In this document: positions 23,840-32,646 of the stretch, in pieces
Layout: each line of letters opens with the position of its first letter
Numbering within the stretch: the first letter of the stretch is position 1
Source: an uncultured Bryobacteraceae bacterium
GTDB taxonomy: Bacteria > Acidobacteriota > Terriglobia > Bryobacterales > Bryobacteraceae
Length of the DNA stretch: 64,000 nt
Direction of reading: 5' to 3'
Assembly: GCA_938003835.1 (NCBI GenBank)
Contig: CALKXJ010000002.1
Span: 124,001-188,000, forward strand
Made by a program: the position numbers and the translations under genes
Notes under the pieces: generated by a model
Told to the model about the DNA's origin: nothing
Databases searched by the model: none
What the model saw: the letters and a program-made list of their open reading frames with translations, nothing else

Positions 23840-26476
23840 ATGGCGTTGACCCGACGCCAGCTCGCCCGCAACCTCGTTCTGCTGCCCTTTCTCCGAACCC
23901 CGGCGCGCGCGGCGCTCGAGAGCCCAGCGCTGAGGTTCGAGGTTTCGGTCGATTCGCGCGGCCGAGTGGCGCGCGCTCTCACCCATCGCCTCACGGGCGA
24001 GTCCTTCGCTCTGCCCGAGGCGGACTTCGCGCTCGAATTCGACGACGGCGCGGTGCTCGCGGCAACCGATTTTTCCGCTACCCTCGCCGAGACGAAGCCC
24101 GAGCGGATCCGCCTGGAGTACTCGCGGCCGGGCGGCCCCACCCTCCGCGTCGACTACACGCTGCCGCCCGGCAGGGATTATCTTCGGAAGCAGATCTCTC
24201 TTTGTGCCGAACGGCGATCGGGTCCGAGGCTGCTGCGGGCCGATCTGGACAACTGGAAAGGAATCCGGCGTCCGTGGCAATCGCTCCGGGGAGACCGCTT
24301 TCCCTACGGCAGCCATCCCATCTTCTGCGAGAGCCTCTGGGCGGGTGTCGAGTTCGTCGCCGCATTCAATGAGTACGGCCCCGAGGGCTTCGTGCTCCGC
24401 AGCCGGCCCGGGGGTCTGCGGCTGACGGCGGAATGGAGCCCTCTGGTTTCGACGGTGGTGGGCGTCGCCGAACCTGGCAAGGTCCGGGCGGCGTTCCTTC
24501 GTTACATCGACGAGATCCGGCTGGCGCCGCCGCGTCTGGTGGCCTGTTACAACTCCTGGTGGACGCTTCCGCTCAGAATCGGGCAGACCGAGCTGGTCGC
24601 GCTGGCGCGAGAGCTTGCCGAGAAGCTCCGGAAGCCCCACGGCGTCTTCTTCGACATCTTCACCATCGACGAAGGATGGACCGACCCGCAGAGCGTCTGG
24701 GAGATCGACCAGAAGAATCTGCCGGAGGGGTTCCGGCCTCTTCGAACGGTGGTCGAGCAGGCGGGAGGCAAGCTCGGGCTGTGGATGTCGCCGAGCGGGA
24801 TCTATCCCCGTTCGCTCGATTACGAGTGGGCGGAGAAAAACGGTCTCTTCGTCATCTGGGCCCAGCCCGGACACTGGCACCGAACCGGTGTTTCGCTCGC
24901 CGACCCGGCCTACCGGGAACGCACGAAGCGGCAACTGGAGCGGCTTATCGCCGAATGGGGCCTGGGACACATCAAATACGACGGCTTCATCGCTCGCGAA
25001 GACAAGCCGCATCACGACCTGCTGCCGGGTGAGGATTCGGTGGAACCCCTGGCGCGCCATGCCCTCGAGCTGCTCCAGGTTTCCAAGAAGGCCAACTCCG
25101 ATCTGGTGACGGAGCCGACCTTCCTGAACTCGTACTCCAACTACATCAGCCCGTGGATCCTCAAGTATTCCGATACGGTGTGGGCGAACTCGGGCGGGGA
25201 TCTGCCGGCGGGCATCGGGCCGGCGCCGGAGTATCGGGAATCGCACACCAACGCGCGCGAATGGTTCATCTTCTCTTCGCTCGATGAGGTGTGGCTGCCG
25301 CAGAACGCGCTCCAGTACTTCGACATCGTGCACTGCGATCCCGGCGGCGGGTTTGCCAACCATGCCGCGATGGCCTTCGGGCGCGGCCGCTTCTTCGTCG
25401 CCACGTACATCAACCCCCGTTTCATGACTGCCGACGACTGGCGCGTCTACGCAGGCCTGCTCCGCTGGGCGCGCGCCAATCAGGCGCTGTTGCGCAACAC
25501 CGAGGTCTTACGGTCCCGGGTCGAGCTCGGCGAGCCTTATGCTTACGCCCACTGGCTGGGCGCGCGCGGCGTGATCGCGGTGCGCAATCCGAGCAACGAA
25601 ACCAGGGAATACGTGCTCGATCTGGGCGCGGCGGGGGCGCCGCGGGAGCTTGCCGACGCCGTCTGCTACACGCAGTATCCTTACCGGCGGGGACTGGCCG
25701 CCGGGCTCACGGGCCGATCGACGCTCGCGCTGCGCCTGGCCCCGTGGGAGCTGCTGTTCGTCGAGATCCTGCCGCGCGCTCAGTTGAGGGAGCCTGTGGT
25801 GATCGGCGGGCGCTGGTACGCCTCGGAGTCAGGCACATTGGCGGCGCCGGATTGGAATACGGATCGTCTGCGTTGGCTCGTGCCGGGCCAGCCCGACTTC
25901 GAGCGGCGCGTTCCCGTTCATGCCCGCGGCGAACTGCGCGGCGCCCTCGAGAAGCTCCAAGCCGTGGAGCTGCCCTTAAGCGCCTGGATCCGCCGCAAGG
26001 GCGAGCGGTTGCCGACAGTCGCCTTCGAGCTGGAGTGTGCCGTGCAGGTCCCGCCGCAGGCGGCCCGGGCGCAGGTCCTGCTCCTGGTGGAGCATCCCGG
26101 CCGGGAGCACCAGCCGAGCAATTGCCAGGCGACATTGAACGGTGCGGCGGTTCCGGTTCGCCAGAGCTCTTCAGAAGGCCACATCCGCATGTATGCGGCG
26201 CGGCCCGACGGCTACGGCAGGCAAATCATCCCTTATGAGAGCGAATGGAGTTGGCACATCGTCGAACTCCCCACCGGAAAAGCGCTGCTGCGATTGGCCG
26301 GCGTCGCGGCGGACCCGAAATGCCGCCTCGGTCTGTGGCTCTGGGCGGACTTCGATGTCAGGGCAAGGCAACGGCGATTTTCGGTGTCTTGTGCTGAAGC
26401 CGCCTTGCCCCAATACGCCGAGCATCGGGAGCGCGACGGCCTCTGCCTCCGGCCGCCGGCGGCCTTGCCGTTGTGA
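23840..26476 (+). CDS. Tat-exported clan GH-D (GH36-like) glycosidase
   Basis: 878 residues. The N-terminus TRRQLARNLVLLPFLRTPARA looks like a twin-arginine signal. A beta-sandwich-like N-terminal region (residues about 30-225) is followed by a TIM barrel, recognised by ACYNSWWTLPLR, IDEGWTDP (equivalent of the DDGW motif), LGLWMSPSGIYP and IKYDGF, where Asp381 is the likely nucleophile. The acid/base is not assigned with confidence. After about residue 620 the chain is beta-rich, probably an accessory C-terminal domain. The clan includes alpha-galactosidases and alpha-N-acetylgalactosaminidases; the substrate here is unknown. It lies 28 bases after phzF on the same strand. Its 3' end is followed by a small hairpin. 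Confidence 0.82.
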   Translation: MALTRRQLARNLVLLPFLRTPARAALESPALRFEVSVDSRGRVARALTHRLTGESFALPEADFALEFDDGAVLAATDFSATLAETKPERIRLEYSRPGGPTLRVDYTLPPGRDYLRKQISLCAERRSGPRLLRADLDNWKGIRRPWQSLRGDRFPYGSHPIFCESLWAGVEFVAAFNEYGPEGFVLRSRPGGLRLTAEWSPLVSTVVGVAEPGKVRAAFLRYIDEIRLAPPRLVACYNSWWTLPLRIGQTELVALARELAEKLRKPHGVFFDIFTIDEGWTDPQSVWEIDQKNLPEGFRPLRTVVEQAGGKLGLWMSPSGIYPRSLDYEWAEKNGLFVIWAQPGHWHRTGVSLADPAYRERTKRQLERLIAEWGLGHIKYDGFIAREDKPHHDLLPGEDSVEPLARHALELLQVSKKANSDLVTEPTFLNSYSNYISPWILKYSDTVWANSGGDLPAGIGPAPEYRESHTNAREWFIFSSLDEVWLPQNALQYFDIVHCDPGGGFANHAAMAFGRGRFFVATYINPRFMTADDWRVYAGLLRWARANQALLRNTEVLRSRVELGEPYAYAHWLGARGVIAVRNPSNETREYVLDLGAAGAPRELADAVCYTQYPYRRGLAAGLTGRSTLALRLAPWELLFVEILPRAQLREPVVIGGRWYASESGTLAAPDWNTDRLRWLVPGQPDFERRVPVHARGELRGALEKLQAVELPLSAWIRRKGERLPTVAFELECAVQVPPQAARAQVLLLVEHPGREHQPSNCQATLNGAAVPVRQSSSEGHIRMYAARPDGYGRQIIPYESEWSWHIVELPTGKALLRLAGVAADPKCRLGLWLWADFDVRARQRRFSVSCAEAALPQYAEHRERDGLCLRPPAALPL

Positions 26477-26550
26477 AGTTCAGCTCGCAATCCCGTTTCC
26501 CAAAATGGGTCAACGTCGCGAAGTTGGGGCCTTCGCTCGACTGATCCTTG

Positions 26551-26565
26551 CGGGCGGTTCGCCCG
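26551..26565 (+). terminator. Small GC hairpin after the glycosidase gene
   Basis: CGGGCG and CGCCCG form a 6-bp stem around GTT, 75 bases after the glycosidase stop and before the fabI promoter region. No T-run follows, so terminator function is doubtful. Confidence 0.25.
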
Positions 26566-26591
26566 TTGAGGGCCGGCCGCAACCGCTGCGG

Positions 26592-26597
26592 TAAAAT
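26592..26597 (+). promoter_or_regulatory. Candidate -10 element (TAAAAT) close to the fabI start
   Basis: TAAAAT with 9 bases to the fabI ATG. Initiation 6-7 bases downstream would leave a leader of only 2-3 bases. No Shine-Dalgarno sequence fits before the ATG. Confidence 0.4.
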
Positions 26598-26606
26598 GGC
26601 CGGTTC

Positions 26607-27377
26607 ATGGCGGGTTTGCTCGAAGCGAAGACGGCCCTCGTGCTCGGGGTCGCCAACCGGTGGAGTCTTGCGTACGCCATCGCCCAAGCCTTTCGCCGTG
26701 AGGGTGCGCGGCTGGCGCTCACCTACCAGGGCGAGCGGCAGAAGGCCACCGTCGAGGAGCTGGGCGCCGAGCTTGGGGCCGAGCTCGTGCTCGGCTGCGA
26801 TGTGACGCAGGAGAGTGAGCTGGAGGGCCTGGCGGCGGCGCTCAAGGAGGCGCTTCCGCAACTGGATTGCGTGGTCCACAGCATCGCTTTTGCCAACCGC
26901 GAGGATCTGAGCCGGCCCTTTGTCGAGACGTCGCGTTCGGGCTACCTGCTGGCCCAAGAGGTGAGCTCCTATTCCTTGGTGGCCGTGGCGCGGACGGTGG
27001 CGCCCCTGATGCGGCAGGGCGGCTCGATCCTCACGCTCACCTATCTGGGCGCCACGCGCGTGGTGCCGAACTACAACGTCATGGGCGTGGCCAAGGCGGC
27101 GCTCGAGGCGGCGGTCCGCTACCTGGCAAGCGACCTCGGCCCGTCCAACATTCGGGTGAACGCCATCTCGGCCGGGCCCGTGAAGACCGCCTCGGCCCGC
27201 GGCGTCAAGGATTTCATCAAAGTGCTCGACGCGGTGGCCGAACGCGCGCCGCTCCGGCGGAACACCGATCCGGCCGAGGTGGCCGACACGGCCGTGTTCC
27301 TGGCGAGCGACCTCGGGCGCGGCGTAACGGGTAACATTATCTTCGTGGACGCCGGTTTTCAGGTGATGGGGCTTTGA
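26607..27377 (+). CDS. fabI: Enoyl-[acyl-carrier-protein] reductase FabI
   Basis: 256 residues. It is a short-chain dehydrogenase with the FabI-specific cofactor loop GVANRWSLAYAIA, CDVTQESELEGL, VHSIAFA and the active site TYLGA...PNYNVMGVAK. The first Tyr, second Tyr and Lys there correspond to Tyr146/Tyr156/Lys163 of E. coli FabI. It reduces trans-2-enoyl-ACP with NAD(P)H in the last step of each fatty-acid elongation cycle. It heads a three-gene unit with the 2-hydroxyacid dehydrogenase (3-base gap) and the Thr/Ser dehydratase. Confidence 0.95.
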   Translation: MAGLLEAKTALVLGVANRWSLAYAIAQAFRREGARLALTYQGERQKATVEELGAELGAELVLGCDVTQESELEGLAAALKEALPQLDCVVHSIAFANREDLSRPFVETSRSGYLLAQEVSSYSLVAVARTVAPLMRQGGSILTLTYLGATRVVPNYNVMGVAKAALEAAVRYLASDLGPSNIRVNAISAGPVKTASARGVKDFIKVLDAVAERAPLRRNTDPAEVADTAVFLASDLGRGVTGNIIFVDAGFQVMGL

Positions 27378-27380
27378 GCC

Positions 27381-28349
27381 GTGGCGCCGCTCCACCTGCT
27401 CGTCGTCTCCGATCCCGCGGCGCCGGTGCTCCGCCTGCTCACCAGGCTCCGGGGCGAAGTTTGCGTGACGGTCGGAGAAGCCCCGGAGGCTTTTACGGAG
27501 GTGGCTCCGGAGGCGCAGATTCTGCTCGGACGCGAGGCACGGCGCGAGAGGCTCCAAGCAGTCTTCCGGCTGGCGAGGCGACTCGCCTGGGTCCACTCGC
27601 TTTCGGCCGGCGTCAACGAATACCTCTTTCCCGAGCTGGTCGAATCGGGGGTGCTTCTGACGAATTCGCGCGGCGTCTTCAGCCGGTCGCTGGCTGAGTT
27701 CGCCATAGGGGCGGCCCTTTTCTTCGCCAAGGATTTCCGCCGCATGGTGCGGCAGCAGGAGGCGGGCGTCTGGGACCGCTTCGACGTGGAGGAGATCTTC
27801 GGCAAGACGATGGGCATCGTCGGCTACGGCGACATCGGCCACGCCGTGGCGGCCCGCGCCCGGGATTTCGGCATGCGGGTGCTGGCGGTGCGGCGAAGGC
27901 CGCAATTGAGCCAGAACGACCCCTATGCCGAGGAAGTCTTGCCGGTCGAGCGCCTGGCGAAGCTCATGGCGCGCTCGGATTACGTCGTCGTGGCGACGCC
28001 GCTCACGCCCGACACGCAGGGGTTAATCGGCGAGGCGGAAATCCGGGCGATGAAGCCGACCGCCGTGCTGATTAACGTCGGCCGGGGGCCGACCGTCGTC
28101 GAGGACGCCCTGGTCCGCGCCCTCGAAGAAGGCTGGATTCGCGGGGCGGCGCTGGATGTATTCGATAGGGAGCCGCTTCCGGCGGGCCACCCGTTCTACC
28201 GGCTAAAAAACGTGCTTCTTTCTCCCCACTGCGCTGACCACACTCCCGGTTGGGAGGAGGCGGCCATGGAAGTCTTCCTGGAAAACTTCGAGCGGTTCCG
28301 CGCCGGGCAGCCGTTGCGGAACCTGGTGGATAAGAGGTTGGGCTATTGA
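27381..28349 (+). CDS. D-2-hydroxyacid dehydrogenase family protein
   Basis: 322 residues from a GTG three bases after the fabI stop. NAD-binding Rossmann motif VGYGDIGHAVAARA at the centre, then the catalytic residues of the family: Arg in INVGRGPTVVEDAL, Glu in DVFDREPLP and His in LSPHCAD. The family reduces 2-keto acids or oxidises D-2-hydroxyacids; which one applies here cannot be read from sequence. Coupled to the downstream dehydratase by a 4-base overlap (28346-28349). A link to fatty-acid synthesis is not obvious, so the grouping may be only transcriptional. Confidence 0.9.
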   Translation: MAPLHLLVVSDPAAPVLRLLTRLRGEVCVTVGEAPEAFTEVAPEAQILLGREARRERLQAVFRLARRLAWVHSLSAGVNEYLFPELVESGVLLTNSRGVFSRSLAEFAIGAALFFAKDFRRMVRQQEAGVWDRFDVEEIFGKTMGIVGYGDIGHAVAARARDFGMRVLAVRRRPQLSQNDPYAEEVLPVERLAKLMARSDYVVVATPLTPDTQGLIGEAEIRAMKPTAVLINVGRGPTVVEDALVRALEEGWIRGAALDVFDREPLPAGHPFYRLKNVLLSPHCADHTPGWEEAAMEVFLENFERFRAGQPLRNLVDKRLGY

Positions 28350-29305
28350 AACCCGAACCGCCGATCGATCTGGCAGCCATTCGGACCGCCGAGGCGCGCA
28401 TCCGTGCGATCGCGCACCGCACGCCGGTGATGACATCGCGAAGCTTCAACGCCGAAGCGGGCCTGGCGGCCTTCTTCAAGTGCGAGAACTTCCAGCGCGG
28501 AGGATCGTTCAAGATCCGCGGCGCTTCGAACTTCATCTTTTCGCTGAGCCGCGAGGAGCTCGAACGCGGCATCGTGACATATTCGTCGGGCAACCACGCG
28601 CAGGCCGTGGCGATCGCCGCCGAGGCCGTGGGCGCGCGAGCGACGATCGTCATGCCGCACGATGCCCCGCGGTCGAAGGTCGATGCGACACGCGCCCGCG
28701 GCGCGACCATCGTCACCTACGATCGTTACCGCGAGAGCCGCGAGGCGATCGGGCGCAGGATCGCCGAGGAGACGGGAGCCGTTCTCGTTCCCCCTTACGA
28801 TCACCCCCTGACGATCGCCGGGCAGGGCACGACCGCGCTGGAGCTGCTCCAGGACTTTCCCGATCTGGACGCACTGCTCGCGCCCGTAAGCGGCGGAGGG
28901 CTGCTGGCCGGCTGCTCCATTGCCGCCAAGTCGCTCAAACCTTCGATCCGCATCTTCGGCGCCGAGCCGGAGCTGGCCAATGACACGTACTTATCGTTCG
29001 AAGCCGGCCGGCGTGTCGAAATACCGGTTCCAAAGACGATCGCCGACGGCCTGCGCGCCACTCAGCCCGGCGAGATTACCTTCCCAATCCTGCGGGAGAA
29101 TGTCGACGCCATCCTGCTCGTGAGCGAGGCTGAGATCAAGGAGACGGTGAAATTTTTCTTCACGCGCCTGAAGATCGTGGTCGAGCCGAGCGGCGCCGTG
29201 GCCGCCGCGGCGGTGCTGTTCCGGCGCCTGCCGCCCGGCATCGAGCGGGCCGGCGTCATCCTCTCAGGCGGGAACATGGATCCTGAAACCCTGGCCGGCT
29301 TTTGA
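28346..29305 (+). CDS. Threonine/serine dehydratase-like fold-type II PLP enzyme
   Basis: 319 residues, starting at a TTG that overlaps the upstream stop. The PLP lysine lies in GGSFKIRGASNF, followed by YSSGNHAQAVAI and the phosphate-binding SGGGLLAG. No C-terminal ACT regulatory domain is present, and length and motifs fit the catabolic threonine dehydratase / serine racemase / 3-hydroxyaspartate ammonia-lyase group. It would deaminate a beta-hydroxy amino acid to a 2-keto acid in the cytoplasm. The 2-keto acid could be the substrate of the dehydrogenase encoded just upstream (inference from coupling). Convergent with the mutarotase-fold gene, 26 bases apart. Confidence 0.88.
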   Translation: MKPEPPIDLAAIRTAEARIRAIAHRTPVMTSRSFNAEAGLAAFFKCENFQRGGSFKIRGASNFIFSLSREELERGIVTYSSGNHAQAVAIAAEAVGARATIVMPHDAPRSKVDATRARGATIVTYDRYRESREAIGRRIAEETGAVLVPPYDHPLTIAGQGTTALELLQDFPDLDALLAPVSGGGLLAGCSIAAKSLKPSIRIFGAEPELANDTYLSFEAGRRVEIPVPKTIADGLRATQPGEITFPILRENVDAILLVSEAEIKETVKFFFTRLKIVVEPSGAVAAAAVLFRRLPPGIERAGVILSGGNMDPETLAGF

Positions 29306-29331
29306 GCAGCCTGTGAAACCGATTAGGCCGG

Positions 29332-30390
29332 CTAGAATCCCTCCCAGCCCGCCTCTTCGGGAACCCGTTCGGCCGCGCGCAGGAACGCCCGGTAGGTGAC
29401 CTGCACCTTGCTCCGGGCGGGAATCCAGCGGAAGCAGGGCGCGCCGAACATCCGGCCCCGCTCGATCATCTGCCGGCGCGTCTCGGGCATCGGCGAGACG
29501 CCGAACTCCAGCCCGAGCGCCAGCGTCTGGCCGTTCCAGGGCGGCTGGTGCCGGCTGCGATTTTCCTCCCAGATGCCCAGCCACGGGAAGTCGGCCTGCC
29601 TCCAGACATAGGCGAGCGCCAGGTGCGAGGCGGGCGAGTAGGCGACAAAGAAGGCGAGCTCGCGGCTTGGGTCCATCAGATTGGCGGTGAAGCCGCCGGA
29701 GGCCTCGGCATCGGTGAAGACGCGCAGATCCTGGAAGCCGCCGCCGCGCAGCGGCACCAGCGGCCAGTCGAATTCGGCCCCGGGGATGTGGCGCCCGTGC
29801 GGAGCCGCGAAATCCTCCTCGAAGACCTTCGAGCGGCTGCCCGGAGCGCGGATCTGGGTGACGCCGCGGGCGAGAAACGGCGGGCCCAGCGTGACGTGCT
29901 CGGTCCAGCCGACGGGACGGTCCGTGGCGGTGAGGTTTTCGACCGTCTCGGTGATTTCGATCCTATCGCCTTCGGGCTCGAGCCGGATCGAGCGCTCGAA
30001 ATCGAGCGCCGCCTCGCGCAGGCGGGCCCGCATCCGGAGGACGGCCTCATCGCCGTCGATCTCGTAGCTGGCGACGGAGGCTTCACCGTGCACGGTGAGG
30101 CCCGCCGCTGCCTCCTCGGCCGAAGGCACACCGAAGATATCCAGGCACAGGTTGTGACCCATGATGCCGGCCAGCAGGCGGCTCTCGCTGTCATGGCCAT
30201 ACTCTGCATGCCGCTGCGGATCGTAGCGCGACGGCTCGATCGAGGGCCAGGGAGGGATCCAGAGGGGATTGATCCCTGAGGCTTTGTGCAAGATCTCTGC
30301 GACATGACCGCCCTCCTCGAGCACGGTGAGGCGCAGGGCGGAGTTTTCGATCCGGACAGCGCGCCGGTTGCGGAACTGGACTCGCTTCAT
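29332..30390 (-). CDS. Galactose mutarotase-fold (aldose-epimerase-like) protein
   Basis: 352 residues from the ATG at 30390. An upstream in-frame stretch to 30525 would cross the divergent gene and is not conserved-looking. No signal peptide. Beta-sandwich sequence with features of aldose-1-epimerase-like proteins: LRLTVLEEGGHVAEIL, NPLWIPPWPSI, TETVENLT, GWTEHVTLGPPFL, EFDWPLVP and LGIWEENRSRHQPPW. The last contains the Glu region that often acts in mutarotation. A sugar-binding or mutarotase role is likely, but the substrate cannot be assigned. The TATGCT hexamer at 30400-30405 suggests a near-leaderless transcript. Confidence 0.8.
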   Translation of the reverse strand: MKRVQFRNRRAVRIENSALRLTVLEEGGHVAEILHKASGINPLWIPPWPSIEPSRYDPQRHAEYGHDSESRLLAGIMGHNLCLDIFGVPSAEEAAAGLTVHGEASVASYEIDGDEAVLRMRARLREAALDFERSIRLEPEGDRIEITETVENLTATDRPVGWTEHVTLGPPFLARGVTQIRAPGSRSKVFEEDFAAPHGRHIPGAEFDWPLVPLRGGGFQDLRVFTDAEASGGFTANLMDPSRELAFFVAYSPASHLALAYVWRQADFPWLGIWEENRSRHQPPWNGQTLALGLEFGVSPMPETRRQMIERGRMFGAPCFRWIPARSKVQVTYRAFLRAAERVPEEAGWEGF

Positions 30391-30399
30391 GGTGTAGGT

Positions 30400-30405
30400 A
30401 GCATA
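30400..30405 (-). promoter_or_regulatory. Candidate -10 element (TATGCT) close to the mutarotase-fold gene start
   Basis: TATGCT on the minus strand, 9 bases before the ATG at 30390. No -35 recognised. Confidence 0.35.
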
Positions 30406-30461
30406 ATCCGCGGCGGCCTGTAAAATCCACCGGGGCGTCCGGCGCCGGGTTTCGCGCCTGC

Positions 30462-30467
30462 TAGCAT
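30462..30467 (+). promoter_or_regulatory. Candidate -10 element (TAGCAT) close to the sialidase-like gene start
   Basis: TAGCAT 9 bases before the ATG at 30477, in the divergent 86-base spacer. A TAAAAT at 30421-30426 is an alternative further upstream. Confidence 0.3.
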
Positions 30468-30476
30468 GAGAAGTAG

Positions 30477-31598
30477 ATGGACCGACAGAGGCGGACGGCG
30501 CTCTGGATCGGCTGTCTTGCCGCACTGTGCGGGATTCCTTTCGTCGCCTCCGGAGACGAGGAGCCGCCCAGATTTCCCTTGCCCGCCCCGCGCCCGGTAA
30601 CCGAGGTCCTGGGCTCGTTGCCGTCCGACTCCGGGCAGGAACGGGTGGCGATCGGCACGCCGGCCCGTGCCCCGCGCCGGGCGGAGCTCATCGGACTGGC
30701 GCGCATCTGGGCCAACGGAACGCATAACGCTTTCACCGATCTCGTGCGCTTCCGGGATCGCTGGTTCTGCGCCTTCCGCGAGGGAACGGACCGCTTCTCG
30801 AGCGATGGCGTAATCCGGCTGATCACCTCCGCCGATGGCGAGCACTGGGCGCCCTCCTCGGTGGTGAGCTCGCCGGGCGCCGATCTGCGGGACCCAAAGC
30901 TCAGCATCACGCCCGACCGGCGGCTGATGCTGACCGCCGCCGCCCGTTACGAAGGCTCTGAGTCGAGCCGTTTCCAGACGCTGACCTGGTTTTCGCTCGA
31001 CGGCCGCGACTGGGCGGATCCGTTCAAGATCGGCGATCCGGACGTGTGGCTGTGGCGGGTAAACTGGCACCGGGGCAACGCCTACAGCATCGGCTATAGC
31101 ACGGCCGAGCAGCGCTTCCTACGGCTGTACGTCGGTCCGCAGGGAATGCGCTTTGAGCGAGTCTCCGAGAAGATCTACGACGAAGCGACACCCACGGAAG
31201 CGACGCTGCTGTTCAACAACGACGACAGCTCGCTGTGCCTGGTGCGACGCGACGGCGGCTCCGGCACGACGCTGCTCGGTCGCAGCCGGCCTCCGTATCG
31301 TTTCTGGCAATGGCGGGACCTGGGCAAGCGCCTCACCGCACCGAACCTGCTTCGCGTGCCCGATGGCCGGATCGTCGCCGCGGGCGCTCTCGACGACGGC
31401 GCTGTCCGGACGGCGCTCTGTTGGCTGGACGAGGAGGAGCCGGCTCTGAAGGAGTTCTTGAGTCTACCCCTGGGCGGTGATTCGAGCTACCCGGGCTTGG
31501 CCTGGCACCAGGGGCTGTTGTGGGTTAGCTACCACTCTTCGCACGAAGGCCGCCCGGCGATCTATCTCGCCAAGGTGCGCCTGCCGGCGGCAGAATAG
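30477..31598 (+). CDS. Secreted sialidase-like beta-propeller protein
   Basis: 373 residues with a signal peptide (TALWIGCLAALCGIPFVASG). The mature part looks like a six-bladed sialidase/neuraminidase-type propeller: HNAFTDLVRFRDRWFCAFRE carries the FR-type motif, then SADGEHWAP, DLRDPKLSI, WFSLDGRDW and DSSYPGLAW. SxDxGxxW-like Asp boxes are weak. The FRxP arginine is present in approximate form, but a full Arg triad and the Tyr/Glu pair cannot be placed by eye. A glycan-binding or glycoside-hydrolase role outside the cytoplasm is likely. It is divergent from the mutarotase-fold gene. Confidence 0.72.
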   Translation: MDRQRRTALWIGCLAALCGIPFVASGDEEPPRFPLPAPRPVTEVLGSLPSDSGQERVAIGTPARAPRRAELIGLARIWANGTHNAFTDLVRFRDRWFCAFREGTDRFSSDGVIRLITSADGEHWAPSSVVSSPGADLRDPKLSITPDRRLMLTAAARYEGSESSRFQTLTWFSLDGRDWADPFKIGDPDVWLWRVNWHRGNAYSIGYSTAEQRFLRLYVGPQGMRFERVSEKIYDEATPTEATLLFNNDDSSLCLVRRDGGSGTTLLGRSRPPYRFWQWRDLGKRLTAPNLLRVPDGRIVAAGALDDGAVRTALCWLDEEEPALKEFLSLPLGGDSSYPGLAWHQGLLWVSYHSSHEGRPAIYLAKVRLPAAE

Positions 31599-31617
31599 GC
31601 GCGAATCGGAGCGCGGC

Positions 31618-32646
31618 TTAAGCGAGCGGCAGCTTCACGGGGCGGCCTTCGAGCTTGGAAATCTCCGCCGCCAGGCAGATCTCGTGCGTCTTCACCGCGT
31701 CGGCGACGTTGACGTGCGACTCCGTTCCTGAAAGCACGCAATCGACGAAGTGAGCGACAAGCTGCATGAACGGATGGTGGGTCACGGCGCCGCTGTCGGG
31801 CAGTACGGTCGGGATCACCGCCCAGCCGGTCTGCCCCGGCCACATCTTGGTGAACAACCGGTTGTCCCGGATGACGCCGCGGTTGCCCATGAGAGTGATC
31901 GGAAAGGTGTACGGCGCCATATGCTCGAGCGAGGTCGCCACCTTCCCCATGACGCCGTCCTCGAACTGGATCAGGACGACGCTGTTCGGCTCGTATTCGT
32001 AATCGAGCGGATTGCCGCGGCTCGCATTGGCGTAGCAGAAGACCTCGCGGGCCTCTTTCCGGAGAAACCAGCGCACGGCGTCGACGGCGTGGCAGCCGGC
32101 CGTGAGCAGCGCCGTGCCGCCGAAGGCCCGCTGCCGCAGCCAGGGGTACAGCCGGTAATCCCTGGTGATGCCGTGCAAGTAGTCAGCCTCGACGTAATAG
32201 AGGTCCCCGAGGAGGCCTTCGGCCAGAATCGCCTGGATGGTCTCAGCGAGCGGGTTCCACCTCAGCACGAAGCCGACGGCGCTGCGCACGCCGGCCTCGC
32301 GAATGGCCCGATCGAGTTTACGGAGACCCTCGAGATCGAGCGCCACCGGCTTTTCGACGATGACATGCTTGCCCGCCTGGGCGCAGGCGACGCCCTGCTC
32401 CACGTGCAAGTGATGCGGCGTGCAGACGGCGACGACATGTATGTCGTCGGCCCGCAGCAGCTCGTCCAGGCTGGTGTAGGCGCGGCAACGCTCCAGACCG
32501 TACTCCCGCGCCTTGGCCTCCGCCCGGGCGGCCTCGCGGCTGAGGATCGCCCTAACTTCGGTGTGCGGGTTCTTGTGAAATGCCTTGATGTACTCGCCGG
32601 AGACGTCTCCGGTGCCCAGGATGGCAGCTCCCAGCAATTCGCTCAT
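31618..32646 (-). CDS. Cytoplasmic Gfo/Idh/MocA oxidoreductase
   Basis: 342 residues. N-terminal Rossmann start LLGAAILGTGDVSGEYIKA, then AVCTPHHLHVEQG and the catalytic-lysine motif VIVEKPVALD. The C-terminal domain has TAGCHAVDAVRWFL, with the His/Asp of the substrate pocket. No signal peptide. Last gene of a minus-strand operon after a Tat-tagged oxidoreductase and a DUF6807 protein; its start overlaps the DUF6807 stop by 4 bases (32643-32646). It would oxidise or reduce a sugar or inositol-like compound with NAD(P). Confidence 0.9.
   Translation of the reverse strand: MSELLGAAILGTGDVSGEYIKAFHKNPHTEVRAILSREAARAEAKAREYGLERCRAYTSLDELLRADDIHVVAVCTPHHLHVEQGVACAQAGKHVIVEKPVALDLEGLRKLDRAIREAGVRSAVGFVLRWNPLAETIQAILAEGLLGDLYYVEADYLHGITRDYRLYPWLRQRAFGGTALLTAGCHAVDAVRWFLRKEAREVFCYANASRGNPLDYEYEPNSVVLIQFEDGVMGKVATSLEHMAPYTFPITLMGNRGVIRDNRLFTKMWPGQTGWAVIPTVLPDSGAVTHHPFMQLVAHFVDCVLSGTESHVNVADAVKTHEICLAAEISKLEGRPVKLPLA

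Noticed and set aside
23792-25363. Long minus-strand frame inside the GH36-like glycosidase gene
   Set aside because: It is antisense to a gene with clear catalytic motifs (IDEGW, KYDGF); composition is Arg/Pro-rich and no start context is seen.
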